In this document: one piece after another, positions 1 to 8,176 of the stretch
Layout: the number at the start of each line of letters is the position of its first letter
How positions within the stretch are numbered: position 1 is the stretch's first letter
Assembly (NCBI GenBank): GCA_016933175.1
Contig: JAFGBK010000054.1
Coordinates: 1 to 63,500, forward strand
Reading direction: 5' to 3'
Origin: Candidatus Krumholzibacteriota bacterium
Lineage (GTDB): Bacteria > Krumholzibacteriota > Krumholzibacteriia > JACNKJ01
Length of the DNA stretch: 63,500 nucleotides
Made by a program: the position numbers and the translations under genes
The notes under the pieces: model-generated
Databases searched by the model: none
What the model was told of the DNA's origin: nothing
The model's input: only the letters and a program-made list of their open reading frames with translations

Positions 1-587
1 AGCCGCTCCAGGTCGAAGACCCCGTACTTGACCCCCGTCATGGTGCTGTCGCGCAGCAGGTAGTCCAGGCGGTCGGCGTCCACCTGCCCGCTGATGACGC
101 TGGCCAGGAAGCGCTTGTCGCAGTTGTGGTCGAGGCAGTCGACGACCAGGCGCGGCATGGCGGGGTCGTACTCGCGCAGCACGCGGTTCACCTCGGTCGA
201 CGGCTCCAGGATGATCCGCCGCGTCCAGCTCTCGTGGGAGACGCCCAGCAGCATCTCGGCCGCGTGGCTGAAGGGCCCGTGGCCGATGTCGTGGAGCAGG
301 GCGGCGGCGCGGGTCCACACCCGCTCCTCCGGAGTGATCTCCTCCTGCTTGGCGATCTGGTCGAGGATGCGCCCGGTCAGGTGCATGACGCCGATGCTGT
401 GCGCGAAGCGCGTGTGCTCGGCGCCCTGGTAGACGAGATTGGTCAATCCGAGCTGTCGAATGCGCCGCAGCCGCTGGAACTCGGGCGTGTTCACCAGGTC
501 CCACAGCAGCCGCTCGCCGGGATCCCCCGTGTCGAAGGTGATGATCCCGTGGATGGTGTCGCGTAGGAAGATCTCGCGGGAAGCCAT
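1..587 (-). CDS. HD-domain phosphohydrolase (dGTPase/YwfO-like), 3' end off window
   Basis: The gene begins at ATG 587 and runs off the left edge, so only the first 195 codons are visible. It opens with an R-D-x-I-H-G-x-I motif, followed by H-T-R-F-x-H-S and then L-L-H-D-I-G-H-G-P-F-S-H, the metal-binding HD core. Further on comes G-Q-V-D-A-D-R-L-D-Y-L. This order is typical of the SAMHD1/dGTPase-like branch (for example YwfO), whose members hydrolyse nucleotides or related phosphate esters in the cytoplasm. The substrate cannot be inferred. It is divergent from ispG, with an 88-base gap that must hold both promoters. Confidence 0.85.
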   Translation of the reverse strand, partial: MASREIFLRDTIHGIITFDTGDPGERLLWDLVNTPEFQRLRRIRQLGLTNLVYQGAEHTRFAHSIGVMHLTGRILDQIAKQEEITPEERVWTRAAALLHDIGHGPFSHAAEMLLGVSHESWTRRIILEPSTEVNRVLREYDPAMPRLVVDCLDHNCDKRFLASVISGQVDADRLDYLLRDSTMTGVKYGVFDLER

Positions 588-675
588 GGCGCCACCTTAC
601 GGAGCGCCGCGGGGCAAGTCAATGCGGCCCCCTTTACGCCTTGAGGACGCGGGGCGCGGGTCGTATCGTGACGCC

Positions 676-2340
676 ATGACGCAGCGACTCCTGCTCGCCC
701 GCGAGGTCGCCGTCGGCGCCGCCCGATTGGGCGGGCGGCGGCCCCTCCTCTGCCAGACCATGACCACGTCGCCCACCGAGGACGTGGACGCGGCCTACGC
801 CGAGGTCTGCCGCCTGGCGGAGGCAGGCGCCGCGCTGGTGCGCCTGGCCGTGCCCGGTCCGCCGGCCGCCGCCGCCCTCGAGGCGCTGCGCGCCCGCCTC
901 GACGCGGCGGGCGTGGCGGTGCCCCTGGCCGCCGACTGCCACTTCCACCCCCGCGCCGCCCTGGACGCCGCCGACTTCGTCGAGAAGCTGCGCATCAATC
1001 CCGGCAACTTCGCCGAGCGGCGGCCCGCGCCCCCGGCGCCCCTGGACGACGCGGCCTACGCCGCCGAGCTGGAGCGCATCGCGGGCATCTTCTCGCCGCT
1101 GGTGGAGAAGTGCGCCCGGCTGGGCCGGGCGCTCCGCGTGGGCAGCAACCACGGCTCCCTGTCCGAGCGCATCCTCGCCCGCTACGGGGACACGCCCCGG
1201 GGCATGGTCGAGGCGGCCCTTGAGTACGTGCGCATGGCCGAGGCGCGGGGCTTCCACGAGCTGGTCATCTCCATGAAGGCCAGCAACCCGCGGGTGATGG
1301 TGAACGCCACGCGGCTTCTCGCCCTCGAGATGCTGCGCCGCGCGGAGGGAGAGGGGCTGCCCGTCTACCCCCTGCACCTGGGCGTCACCGAGGCGGGGGC
1401 GGGCGAGGACGCGCGGCTCAAGAGCTACGTGGGGATGGGCTCCCTGCTGGAGGCGGGCATCGGCGACACGGTGCGCGTCTCGCTCACCGAGAATCCCGAG
1501 CGCGAGCTGCCGTCCGCGCTCGCCCTGGCCGAGCGCTACTCGGACCGGCGCCTGGCGGCCGCGCCCTGGACCGTGGCGGACCTGGAAGCCCACTTCCACG
1601 TGGCGGGCGCCGATGCCGGCACGGGCGCCCTGGCTCCCGACGAGGTGCCGGCCGGGGCGTCGCCGGAGCTGCGGGCGGCCCGCCACTCCGTGACCCTCGT
1701 GCCCGTCCACTGGCAGCCCGCCATCCAGGAGCTGGTGGCCCTGCACTGGGTCCCGGCGGCGCCCGACCACATCCGCATCGGCGGGCGCGAGCAGCCCGGC
1801 AGCGTCCTCGTCCCCCGCGGCGCCGCCGTCCGGCTCGCGGAGCCCCGCCTGGAGGTCGGCGCCCGCGAGCGCACCTACCTGGAGCTGGCCGTGGGCGCCG
1901 GGGTGCCGCTGCTCGAGGGCCGCGCGCGCGCGGTGGCCGTCCTGGCCGGCAGCAGCGAGGAGGCCGTGCGGGGCACGGCCCTCGCCTATGCCCTGCTGCA
2001 GGCCACCCGCCTGCGCCTGAGCCGCGCCGAGTTCATCAGCTGCCCCTCCTGCGGGCGCACCCACTTCGATCTCCAGGCCGTCAGCCGGCGCGTCCGCGAG
2101 CGCTTCGAGCACCTGGAGGGGGTGACCATCGCCGTCATGGGCTGCATCGTCAACGGACCCGGGGAGATGGCCGGCGCCGACTTCGGCTACGTGGGCTCGG
2201 CGCCGGGCCGGGTGGACCTCTACGTGGGCCGCGAGCGCGTGGCCCGCAACATCCCCGACGAGGAGGCCGTGGACCGCCTCCAGACCCTCCTGGAAAAGTA
2301 CGGCGTCTGGTGCGAGCCCCCCGATTCCCGCGCTTCCTGA
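676..2340 (+). CDS. ispG: 4-hydroxy-3-methylbut-2-enyl diphosphate synthase, long three-domain form
   Basis: IspG (GcpE) makes HMBPP from MEcPP in the non-mevalonate isoprenoid pathway. At 554 residues it is far longer than the roughly 370-residue E. coli type. It matches the plant/Chlamydiae/Bacteroidetes type, which carries an extra domain between the TIM barrel and the iron-sulfur domain (here roughly residues 240-420). The 4Fe-4S ligands are present as C456-P-S-C459 and C490 in G-C-I-V-N-G-P-G-E, with Glu497 as the fourth ligand. ATG 676 is preferred because barrel homology starts there; the frame is open upstream but antisense to the HD gene. Confidence 0.93.
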   Translation: MTQRLLLAREVAVGAARLGGRRPLLCQTMTTSPTEDVDAAYAEVCRLAEAGAALVRLAVPGPPAAAALEALRARLDAAGVAVPLAADCHFHPRAALDAADFVEKLRINPGNFAERRPAPPAPLDDAAYAAELERIAGIFSPLVEKCARLGRALRVGSNHGSLSERILARYGDTPRGMVEAALEYVRMAEARGFHELVISMKASNPRVMVNATRLLALEMLRRAEGEGLPVYPLHLGVTEAGAGEDARLKSYVGMGSLLEAGIGDTVRVSLTENPERELPSALALAERYSDRRLAAAPWTVADLEAHFHVAGADAGTGALAPDEVPAGASPELRAARHSVTLVPVHWQPAIQELVALHWVPAAPDHIRIGGREQPGSVLVPRGAAVRLAEPRLEVGARERTYLELAVGAGVPLLEGRARAVAVLAGSSEEAVRGTALAYALLQATRLRLSRAEFISCPSCGRTHFDLQAVSRRVRERFEHLEGVTIAVMGCIVNGPGEMAGADFGYVGSAPGRVDLYVGRERVARNIPDEEAVDRLQTLLEKYGVWCEPPDSRAS

Positions 2341-2430
2341 GTCCACCGGCATTCCCGCGACCGCCGGCCATTGACAGGGCGGCGCGGCGCGCTTTCCTTG
2401 TCTGCCTGCCCGCAACATCGATCCGAGCGT

Positions 2431-3111
2431 ATGGAAATGGCCCGCAACGACTTGTCACCGACGCGCACTCCCGTGAAGGTCTCCGAGGCGACCATCCAGC
2501 GCCTGCCGGTCTACCTGTACCGCCTCCAGGCCCTGCAGAAGCATGGCGTACGGCGTGTTAGCAGCCGCGACCTGGCGGCCCAGGTGCGCGTCAAGGCGGC
2601 CCAGCTCCGCTATGACTTCCGCCAGTTCGGGGGCTTCAGCCGTCCCGGACAGCCCTACGACGTGGACCACGCCGTCCGGCGCCTGCGCGAGATCCTCGGC
2701 CTGGCCGTGCCGGTGAACTGCATCATCGCGGGCCTGGGCAACCTGGGCCAGGCCATCGCCAACTACGCCCAGTTCGCCCAGGACGGCTTCAACCTGGTGG
2801 GCCTGTTCGACATCAATCCCAAGCTGGTCGGCTACAGCATCCGCGGCATCACCATCGAGGACATCGACGCCATGCCGGCCTTCATCGGCCAGCGGGGCGT
2901 CCAGCTCGGGATCATCGCCGTGCCGCCCGAGGCCGCCCAGTCCGTGGCCGAGAGGATGGCCGGCGCCGGCATCCGGGGCATCTGGAACTTCGCGCCCGTG
3001 GATCTGCGCCTGCCCCCCCGCGTGGTGCTCCACGACGAGTTCCTCTCCGTGGGCATCATGAGCCTGCGCTTCAAGGTGAAGGCGTTGCTGGAGAACGGCG
3101 GCGGCTTCTAG
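2431..3111 (+). CDS. rex: redox-sensing transcriptional repressor Rex
   Basis: Rex senses the NADH/NAD+ ratio and represses respiratory or fermentative genes when NADH is low. The 226-residue protein has an N-terminal winged helix (I-Q-R-L-P-V-Y-L-Y-R, V-S-S-R-D-L-A) and a Rossmann fold with G-L-G-N-L-G at residues 101-106. The F-D-I-N-P segment at the end of the second strand fits NAD(H) rather than NADP binding. ATG 2431 gives the usual family length; ATG 2437 is an alternative. It follows ispG by 90 bases and may be cotranscribed. No obvious Rex-regulated gene is adjacent. Confidence 0.93.
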   Translation: MEMARNDLSPTRTPVKVSEATIQRLPVYLYRLQALQKHGVRRVSSRDLAAQVRVKAAQLRYDFRQFGGFSRPGQPYDVDHAVRRLREILGLAVPVNCIIAGLGNLGQAIANYAQFAQDGFNLVGLFDINPKLVGYSIRGITIEDIDAMPAFIGQRGVQLGIIAVPPEAAQSVAERMAGAGIRGIWNFAPVDLRLPPRVVLHDEFLSVGIMSLRFKVKALLENGGGF

Positions 3112-3174
3112 CTTCCCGCGACACTGGGCGCCGCGACGCACCGCCGGACTCGAGGGCGGCGGCGTTCCGGCGTC

Positions 3175-3858
3175 TCAGCGATAGAGCTGCTTGACCGCGG
3201 AGAAGGTGGACTCCGTGGCGGGAACGAAGACGTGGTAGAGGTACGACGAGGTGCATTCGCCCTCGTCGTAGTCGTAGCCCAGGTCCCCGTTCACGTCCGA
3301 GAAGGCCCAGATGTTGGCCCCCTCGCACCCGGCGAAGCTCATCTCCACGACGATCTTGCCGAACCAGTCGCCGTCCTCGCCTTGGGTGTTGACGACCAGG
3401 TCGCCCAGGGCGAAGCGCGCGCCGTCGACCAGCTCGCCGTTCACGCGAACCATGGGGTGGCAGCCCGCGGGAACGTAGGCGAAGGCCAGCAGGATGTTCA
3501 CGTAGACGGCCGGCTCCTCGGACAGGGCCTCGATGACGAGATGGTAGGGGCTCGTATGGATCTCGAAGCCGTACCAGTCGTTGTGGCTCGGCTCGAAGCC
3601 CACCACGTTGGCGCGATAGACATCCCAGGCGATCTCGCCCGTCTCGCTGTTGATCAGCACCTCGCCGTCGATGTCGAAGGCCGGATCGTAGAGCTCGTGG
3701 CCGGGCCCGACGGTGAAGTAGCGGCTGTCCTTGTAGTGGTAGACGCTCTCTTCCTGGGGATAGGCGATGAGGCAGATGTCGTAGTCGTAGGCCGCCAGGG
3801 CCGGCGCCGCCATCATCACCATGAGCGTCCCTGCAAGAAATCTGACCATCGTACGCAT
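3175..3858 (-). CDS. secreted protein with C-terminal FSAVKQLYR tail
   Basis: A 227-residue exported protein of unknown function. ATG 3858 gives a clear signal peptide (basic start, hydrophobic run, cleavage after A-P-A-L-A). The mature part is acidic and aromatic-rich with two isolated cysteines and a predicted all-beta character. I recognise no domain. The last residues, S-T-F-S-A-V-K-Q-L-Y-R, match the ends of the secreted proteins at 17979 and 63004. The gene stands alone, with its own extended -10 promoter and an upstream dyad. Alternative start: ATG 3849. The C-terminal likeness suggests a shared sorting or anchoring step, which is inference. Confidence 0.8.
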   Translation of the reverse strand: MRTMVRFLAGTLMVMMAAPALAAYDYDICLIAYPQEESVYHYKDSRYFTVGPGHELYDPAFDIDGEVLINSETGEIAWDVYRANVVGFEPSHNDWYGFEIHTSPYHLVIEALSEEPAVYVNILLAFAYVPAGCHPMVRVNGELVDGARFALGDLVVNTQGEDGDWFGKIVVEMSFAGCEGANIWAFSDVNGDLGYDYDEGECTSSYLYHVFVPATESTFSAVKQLYR

Positions 3859-3918
3859 ACCGGGTGTCCTCGCTGTTGACAGACTTCTCCCGCGCCGGAA
3901 GCCGACACAAGACCCTTC

Positions 3919-3948
3919 ATTATACCAAAGAGAGCCCGGCCCGCGCAA
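3919..3948 (-). promoter_or_regulatory. promoter for the secreted protein gene at 3175
   Basis: Read on the minus strand, TTGCGC, an 18-base spacer and TATAAT preceded by TGG form an extended -10 promoter. Transcription would start near 3912, giving a leader of about 53 bases. The -10 matches the sigma-70 consensus perfectly in a very GC-rich setting. Confidence 0.55.
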
Positions 3949-3963
3949 AAAGCTCTTTCAAAG

Positions 3964-3984
3964 TCAATCGTTGCAACGGATTGC
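3964..3984. promoter_or_regulatory. dyad element around CGTTGCAACG
   Basis: A perfect 10-base palindrome (3969-3978) sits inside a longer near-palindrome with CAATC on the left and GATTG on the right. It lies just upstream of the -35 of the secreted protein promoter, as an operator or activator site would. The binding protein is unknown. Confidence 0.35.
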
Positions 3985-4008
3985 GTGGTCCGCCCGGCGC
4001 GGCGGCCG

Positions 4009-4036
4009 GCCGGCCCGAGCCCGGGCCCGGGCCGGC
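4009..4036. terminator. GC hairpin downstream of the lipoprotein-NYN-HD operon
   Basis: GCCGGCCC and GGGCCGGC form a perfect 8-base stem around a 12-base loop that contains a further GGGCCC palindrome. It lies just past the stop of the HD gene. No U tract follows, so intrinsic termination is uncertain. Confidence 0.3.
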
Positions 4037-4055
4037 ATGGGCAAGGGACGGACCC

Positions 4056-4592
4056 TCAGGCGAGGGTCTTGAAGGGCTCGAAGGTCATGAAGTCGGCGTG
4101 GTGGACGATGATCCCCTCGATGGTCCGCTGCCCCGTGTCGCCCTCCTTGGCGTGCATGGCGATCATGTGGAGGACCGACGGCGGCAGGTCGAAGCGCATG
4201 GCCAGGCCCACGCCGGAGAAGGGGTGGCGCAGCAGCCGGCCCGCCTCCCCCTGGACGACCTTGCCGTCCACCTTGTCGTACTCCAGCAGCTTGCCCACGT
4301 CGATGAGGATGGCCCCGGCGATGAGCACGTCCATGTCGATGGGCAGGGCGTCGCCGTAGAACTCCCTCATGAGGCGGGCGCTCTCGCGGCAGATGTGGAC
4401 CACGCTGCGCTTGTGGGCCATGAAGCTGACGGCCTTCCTGGTGAGCAGCGTGAAGGGGATGATCTCCAGCTCCTCCGGCTCCAGGGCGCTCTGCTCCAGG
4501 GCGTACTCCCAGACGCGTGCGGTCTTGGCGCGCAGATCCGGATCTTCGATCCAGTCCAGCTCCGGCCAGAGCCGGTGCACGGCTTCCTGCAT
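4056..4592 (-). CDS. HD-superfamily protein with altered HD motif
   Basis: A 178-residue cytoplasmic protein with the all-helical HD fold: A-H-K-R-S near residue 60, then a core helix, H-P-F-S-G-V-G, M-H-A-K-E-G-D and I-V-H-H-A-D. The core motif reads A-I-L-I-D-V-G-K, so the histidine of the His-Asp pair is replaced by Ile while Asp is kept. Metal binding may therefore be weakened or rearranged. Last gene of an operon, 38 bases after the NYN gene, with a GGAAAG ribosome site. A phosphohydrolase role is plausible but the substrate is unknown. Confidence 0.75.
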   Translation of the reverse strand: MQEAVHRLWPELDWIEDPDLRAKTARVWEYALEQSALEPEELEIIPFTLLTRKAVSFMAHKRSVVHICRESARLMREFYGDALPIDMDVLIAGAILIDVGKLLEYDKVDGKVVQGEAGRLLRHPFSGVGLAMRFDLPPSVLHMIAMHAKEGDTGQRTIEGIIVHHADFMTFEPFKTLA

Positions 4593-4630
4593 GTCTTTCC
4601 TCCGCGGCGCCGGCCCGGCCGGCGCCAGGG

Positions 4631-5266
4631 CTAGTCGCGGTGGTAGTAGCTGACGCCGATTTCGTTCTCGAGCGGATCCGGCTGGCGGACGTTGCCCGTG
4701 CGGCGGGCCTGGTAGACGAACTCCGCGTCCAGCTCGATGCGCTCGTCGCTCACCTTGCGCATCTCGGCGCTGGCGGCCAGGTTGCCGCCGTGGACCAGGT
4801 GCACCACCACGCCCATGTCCTTGACCAGGCTCACGGCCGGCACGTAGTCGGCGTCAGGCGCCAGCAGGATGATGTGATCCACGAGGCCCCGAGCGGCCAG
4901 GTAGACCATGTCCGCGGCCAGCATGACGTCCACGCCCTTCTGCTGGTAGGTGGTGCTGCCGTCGTCGTTGAGCACGCGCTGGGTGCGCCCCAGCTTCACG
5001 GTGAAGCGCGGGAGGTACTCGAGGCGGTGGAAGAAGCCCCGCTTCTTCTGCACCCGCTCGTGCTCCTCCTCCGTGGGATCCTGCGAGGACCAGGGCAGGG
5101 CATGGTAGTAGTAGGTGCGCAGCAGCTCCACGTGGGAGCCGATGTTGCGCGAGACCTTCTTGATCAGCCCGATGGCCAGCTTGTGGTAGTCCACCTGCGC
5201 CCGATTGTGCTCCTTGATCATCAACATCTCGAGATAGGCCCCGTCGATGAGAATGGCGGCTTTCAT
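4631..5266 (-). CDS. NYN-domain (LabA/DUF88-like) putative RNase
   Basis: A 211-residue protein with the NYN fold, a PIN-like nuclease family. It starts with A-A-I-L-I-D-G-A-Y, then has K-G-V-D-V-M-L-A-A-D and L-L-A-P-D-A-D-Y-V-P-A-V, supplying the acidic residues expected at the metal site, and then G-V-V-V-H-L-V-H. NYN proteins typically cut RNA. ATG 5266 has AAGGAG six bases upstream. Its A overlaps the TGA of the preceding lipoprotein gene, so the two are probably translationally coupled. Confidence 0.82.
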   Translation of the reverse strand: MKAAILIDGAYLEMLMIKEHNRAQVDYHKLAIGLIKKVSRNIGSHVELLRTYYYHALPWSSQDPTEEEHERVQKKRGFFHRLEYLPRFTVKLGRTQRVLNDDGSTTYQQKGVDVMLAADMVYLAARGLVDHIILLAPDADYVPAVSLVKDMGVVVHLVHGGNLAASAEMRKVSDERIELDAEFVYQARRTGNVRQPDPLENEIGVSYYHRD

Positions 5267-6048
5267 CACTTTCTCCTTGGATCGAATCGTGATCGGTCAA
5301 TAGTGCCGCCCTTGCCCGCCGCGTCGCCGTCGGCGGCCTCGGGCTCCAGGGGAATGTCGAACCTCAACTCGTGCCTGCCGATGCCCGCGTCCACGCGGAC
5401 CAGCGCGGCGTCCTCGCCGAACCAGAAGCTGCCCCAGGCGCGGCGCTTCTCCTCCTTCTTCCCCGTCGTCGGGGTCAGGATTCGGTACCGGTAGAGCCAG
5501 CGCCGGGCTCCCTGCCGGGGGTCGAAGTCCCGCTCGGAGGGCGGCCCCAGGGCCCTTTCCACCTGGATGCTGTCGGGCAACTGGTCGCAGAGACGGCGAC
5601 GCAGGCTGCTACGCGTCGACGCCGTCTCCCGTTCCACCTCGGCTCGGCCCAGGCTCTCGAGCAGCTCCCGGATGGCGGCCTCCGGATACAGGTCCGTGAA
5701 CTGCGCCGGAAACCGGAGCTCCGCCAGCATCCCGTCCCTGAATCCCATTCGGTACTCCAGCGGCGCCCGGCCGTTCGGGACCTGCTGGAAGGCGTAGACC
5801 CGCCAGTCCAGCTTCGCATCCTTCTCCCGGCGCGTCGGCTCCACCTCCATGATCTCGTCGATGTCCTCCCCGCTGAGCAGCGGCTTCCCGGCGACGAGAG
5901 CGTAGACGCTGTCGCCGCGGAACTCGAAGTGTTCGTTGAAACGATCGAGTTGACGCTTGAATTGGAGGAGGCGCCAATAGACGCAGCCGCTGCTCGCTGC
6001 GACCCCAATCGCCATGATGACCGGGAGAAACCGGCGAATTCGCTTCAT
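5266..6048 (-). CDS. putative lipoprotein of unknown function
   Basis: A 260-residue protein beginning M-K-R-I-R-R with a hydrophobic stretch and a lipobox ending A-S-S-G-C, so it should be lipidated and membrane-anchored. The mature part is rich in charged residues, with no domain I recognise. It contains a tryptophan/tyrosine-rich segment and a final basic-acidic tail. First gene of a three-gene operon with the NYN and HD proteins. Why a lipoprotein is coupled to a likely nuclease is unclear. It starts 84 bases after the HD-GYP gene, which could also be part of the transcript. Confidence 0.7.
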   Translation of the reverse strand: MKRIRRFLPVIMAIGVAASSGCVYWRLLQFKRQLDRFNEHFEFRGDSVYALVAGKPLLSGEDIDEIMEVEPTRREKDAKLDWRVYAFQQVPNGRAPLEYRMGFRDGMLAELRFPAQFTDLYPEAAIRELLESLGRAEVERETASTRSSLRRRLCDQLPDSIQVERALGPPSERDFDPRQGARRWLYRYRILTPTTGKKEEKRRAWGSFWFGEDAALVRVDAGIGRHELRFDIPLEPEAADGDAAGKGGTIDRSRFDPRRK

Positions 6049-6132
6049 CAAAAGTATGGTCCCACTCGTTGCTCGCCGCAAACTAGCAGAACGAAGGCCG
6101 GGCGCCAAGCCCTGCCTGGCCCGGCCGGCGCG

Positions 6133-7227
6133 CTAGACGGACCGGAACTCGAAGCCCTTCTCCCTGAACAGGCGCAGGCAGGCGTCCACCACCGCCGCAT
6201 CATAGGCACCGCCCTTGTGGTGCTCCAGCTCCGCGAGGACCACCTCCAGCGGATGGGCCTGGCGGTAGGGGCGGCGTGTCAGCATGGCCTCCACCGTGTC
6301 GGCCACGGCGAGAATCCTTGCCTGGATGAGGATCTCCCGGCCCTTGAGGCCGGCGGGATAGCCCGTGCCGTCCATCCGCTCCTGGTGCTGGAGGATGGCG
6401 TCGGCCACGGGCCAGGGAAATTCCACGCGCTTGAGCAGGCGATGGGCGATCACCGGATGGGTACGCACGATGCTCTGCTCGGCCCGGCTCAGTTCGCCCG
6501 GCTTGCACAGGATCTCGGCGGGGATGGCCACCTTGCCCAGGTCGTGCAGGAGGCCGGTGATGCGGATCCCCTCGACGGTGAAGGCATCGCTGCCCAGCTC
6601 CTCGGCGATGGCCACGGCGAGCTGGGCGACCCGCTTCTGATGACCGGAGACGAAGGGATCCCGGCGCTCGACCATGCTGGACATGGCGTCCACGGTGCCC
6701 AGGAAGAGCCGCCGCAGGCGGTCCAGGCTCGTCTGGAGGTGGCCCTCGTCCTCGGCGCCCGACGACGCGTCCTCCGCCATGAGGAGATAGCCCCCGGGCC
6801 GGCCCTCGGGATCCTGCAGCGGCAGGCCCTGGAAGCGAATCAAGCGCCCGTCGCCGGCGAAGGCCGCGTCGGGCGATGCCTCCAGGTCGAAGGACTCCCC
6901 CCGTTCGAGGAGGGCGCGGACCGCCTCCCGCAGGGGTTCCTGCATGCACTCCATCTCGAGCAGGGGGGCGCCCCGGGATTCCAGGTCGCCGGAGCGGGGA
7001 CAGATCTCCGCCATGGCGCGGTTGACGGTCTCGATTCGGCCGTTCCGGTCCATGTGGATCAGCCCCAGGGGCAGCCGGTCCTGGCCAGCGCGCAGGCTTC
7101 GTGCGAGCTGCCGCGCGGCGTCGCGCTCGTCCCGGACCCGGTCCAGCGCGGCCTCGAGCTCCTTGATGCGGCGCGTGAGGCTCTCGAGCTCCACCCGAAC
7201 TTCGTCTTTGACCTGAACATCTTGCAT
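6133..7227 (-). CDS. HD-GYP domain cyclic-di-GMP phosphodiesterase with sensor domain
   Basis: A 364-residue protein: an N-terminal coiled coil (about residues 5-45), a PAS-like sensor (about 50-165), then an HD-GYP domain. The catalytic part shows S-G-H-Q-K-R-V, L-L-H-D-L-G-K (His228-Asp229), the second histidine set, H-Q-E-R-M-D-G-T-G-Y-P (GYP at 289-291) and A-D-T-V-E-A-M. HD-GYP proteins hydrolyse cyclic di-GMP to pGpG or GMP. No membrane segment is visible, so sensing is probably cytoplasmic. ATG 7227 has GGAG five bases upstream; a GTG at 7281 is a weaker alternative. Confidence 0.88.
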   Translation of the reverse strand: MQDVQVKDEVRVELESLTRRIKELEAALDRVRDERDAARQLARSLRAGQDRLPLGLIHMDRNGRIETVNRAMAEICPRSGDLESRGAPLLEMECMQEPLREAVRALLERGESFDLEASPDAAFAGDGRLIRFQGLPLQDPEGRPGGYLLMAEDASSGAEDEGHLQTSLDRLRRLFLGTVDAMSSMVERRDPFVSGHQKRVAQLAVAIAEELGSDAFTVEGIRITGLLHDLGKVAIPAEILCKPGELSRAEQSIVRTHPVIAHRLLKRVEFPWPVADAILQHQERMDGTGYPAGLKGREILIQARILAVADTVEAMLTRRPYRQAHPLEVVLAELEHHKGGAYDAAVVDACLRLFREKGFEFRSV

Positions 7228-7406
7228 GCTGGCTCTCCAGACCGGCGTCCCATCCCTGCGACGTTCCGGGTTGGGCTCCACAAGTCACTCATTTGAATAG
7301 AATTGCAAATGCGCGGCCCCGGACGGGACACCGCCCGCCCGCGGTCATGGAACCGTCGAGCAAGGATCCGGCCAGCCGGCAGGCGGCCCTCGTGTCACAG
7401 GCCGTG

Positions 7407-7472
7407 GGACGGAGGGGACCTTTCTCTGAACCGACTTCGAAGCGGAGGTGAAGGGGAAGGTCCCCTCCGTCC
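7407..7472. repeat. REP-like inverted repeat
   Basis: Two perfect 16-base arms, GGACGGAGGGGACCTT and its complement, flank 34 bases that contain CTTCGAAG. The arms and the inner ...CTGAACCGACTTCGAAG... resemble REP elements mobilised by RAYT (TnpA-REP) transposases in other GC-rich bacteria. No transposase is nearby. It lies 24 bases past the end of the exported protein gene and could also act as its transcript end. Confidence 0.5.
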
Positions 7473-7496
7473 TGCAGTTTGAGGTGAAAGGGCCGC

Positions 7497-8087
7497 CTAC
7501 CGGCTGCGGATCGGCTTCCAGTCCTGCTCGGCCTCGGTGACCTTGGGATTGACGATGGCGTCCTGGCCGAGCATGAGGTGCATCCCCACCTTCTGCGGGC
7601 CGCCCGTGCGGTGGACGTAGCGCATGAGGCCGGTGCCCGGATGGGGCATGACGCGGATGCGCGCGTCGTAGGCCACCGGGCCCATGACCGCCAGGTGCAG
7701 GGTGTTGACGAGCAGGCCGTCGCCGGGCTTGTCGAGAATGGCCTGGGTGAAGCCCTCGCTGACGGAGCCCATGGCGAGGTTCGTGTACTCGGGAACCTCG
7801 GACTTGCCGATCAGGGACAGGCCCTCGGGCAGGTCGACGCGGTACTCCAGGGCCATGACGTTGCCCTCGTAGCGCGTGCCGGCGTTCCACATGACCAGGT
7901 AGACGGTGAGGGTGTCGGGCGGCTCGCCCTCGAGGAGTGTGTCGAGGCCGGCCTCGTCGAAGTAGACCCCCAGGATCACCTCGGGCTTGCCGTCCTCCCA
8001 CAGGCGGGTCTCGTCCGCGCGGGCATTGACGGCGGCGGGAGCCGCCAGGATCGCCAGCAGCAGGGCGGTGATGAGCCGTCGTGTCAT
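7497..8087 (-). CDS. exported protein of unknown function
   Basis: A 196-residue protein with a signal peptide (M-T-R-R-L then an Ala/Leu-rich core, cleavage near N-A-R-A). The mature region has alternating hydrophobic/polar stretches suggesting one Ig-like or beta-sandwich domain, and no cysteines. I do not recognise a family. It ends D-W-K-P-I-R-S-R and so lacks the V-K-x-L-Y tail seen on three other secreted proteins here. Monocistronic, downstream of the hflX operon on the same strand. Confidence 0.7.
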   Translation of the reverse strand: MTRRLITALLLAILAAPAAVNARADETRLWEDGKPEVILGVYFDEAGLDTLLEGEPPDTLTVYLVMWNAGTRYEGNVMALEYRVDLPEGLSLIGKSEVPEYTNLAMGSVSEGFTQAILDKPGDGLLVNTLHLAVMGPVAYDARIRVMPHPGTGLMRYVHRTGGPQKVGMHLMLGQDAIVNPKVTEAEQDWKPIRSR

Positions 8088-8106
8088 GATCGCGCCTTTC
8101 GCGTCG

Positions 8107-8129
8107 CGCGGCGCCCTCGCAGCGCCGCG
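8107..8129 (-). terminator. hairpin after hflX
   Basis: CGCGGCGC and GCGCCGCG pair perfectly over a 7-base loop, about 50 bases past the hflX stop. No U tract follows, so it is only a candidate transcript end. Confidence 0.3.
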
Positions 8130-8176
8130 GCACTCAGAAGGATAGCCGTCGGGACGGCGCGGCGGCAAGCTCGCGC

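Noticed and set aside
86-90. Plus-strand frames over the first 590 bases
   Set aside because: The minus-strand HD protein has all family motifs; the plus frames do not.
7345-8133. Alternative frame over the exported protein at 7497
   Set aside because: Arg/Gly/Pro-rich shadow; the chosen frame has a proper signal peptide.
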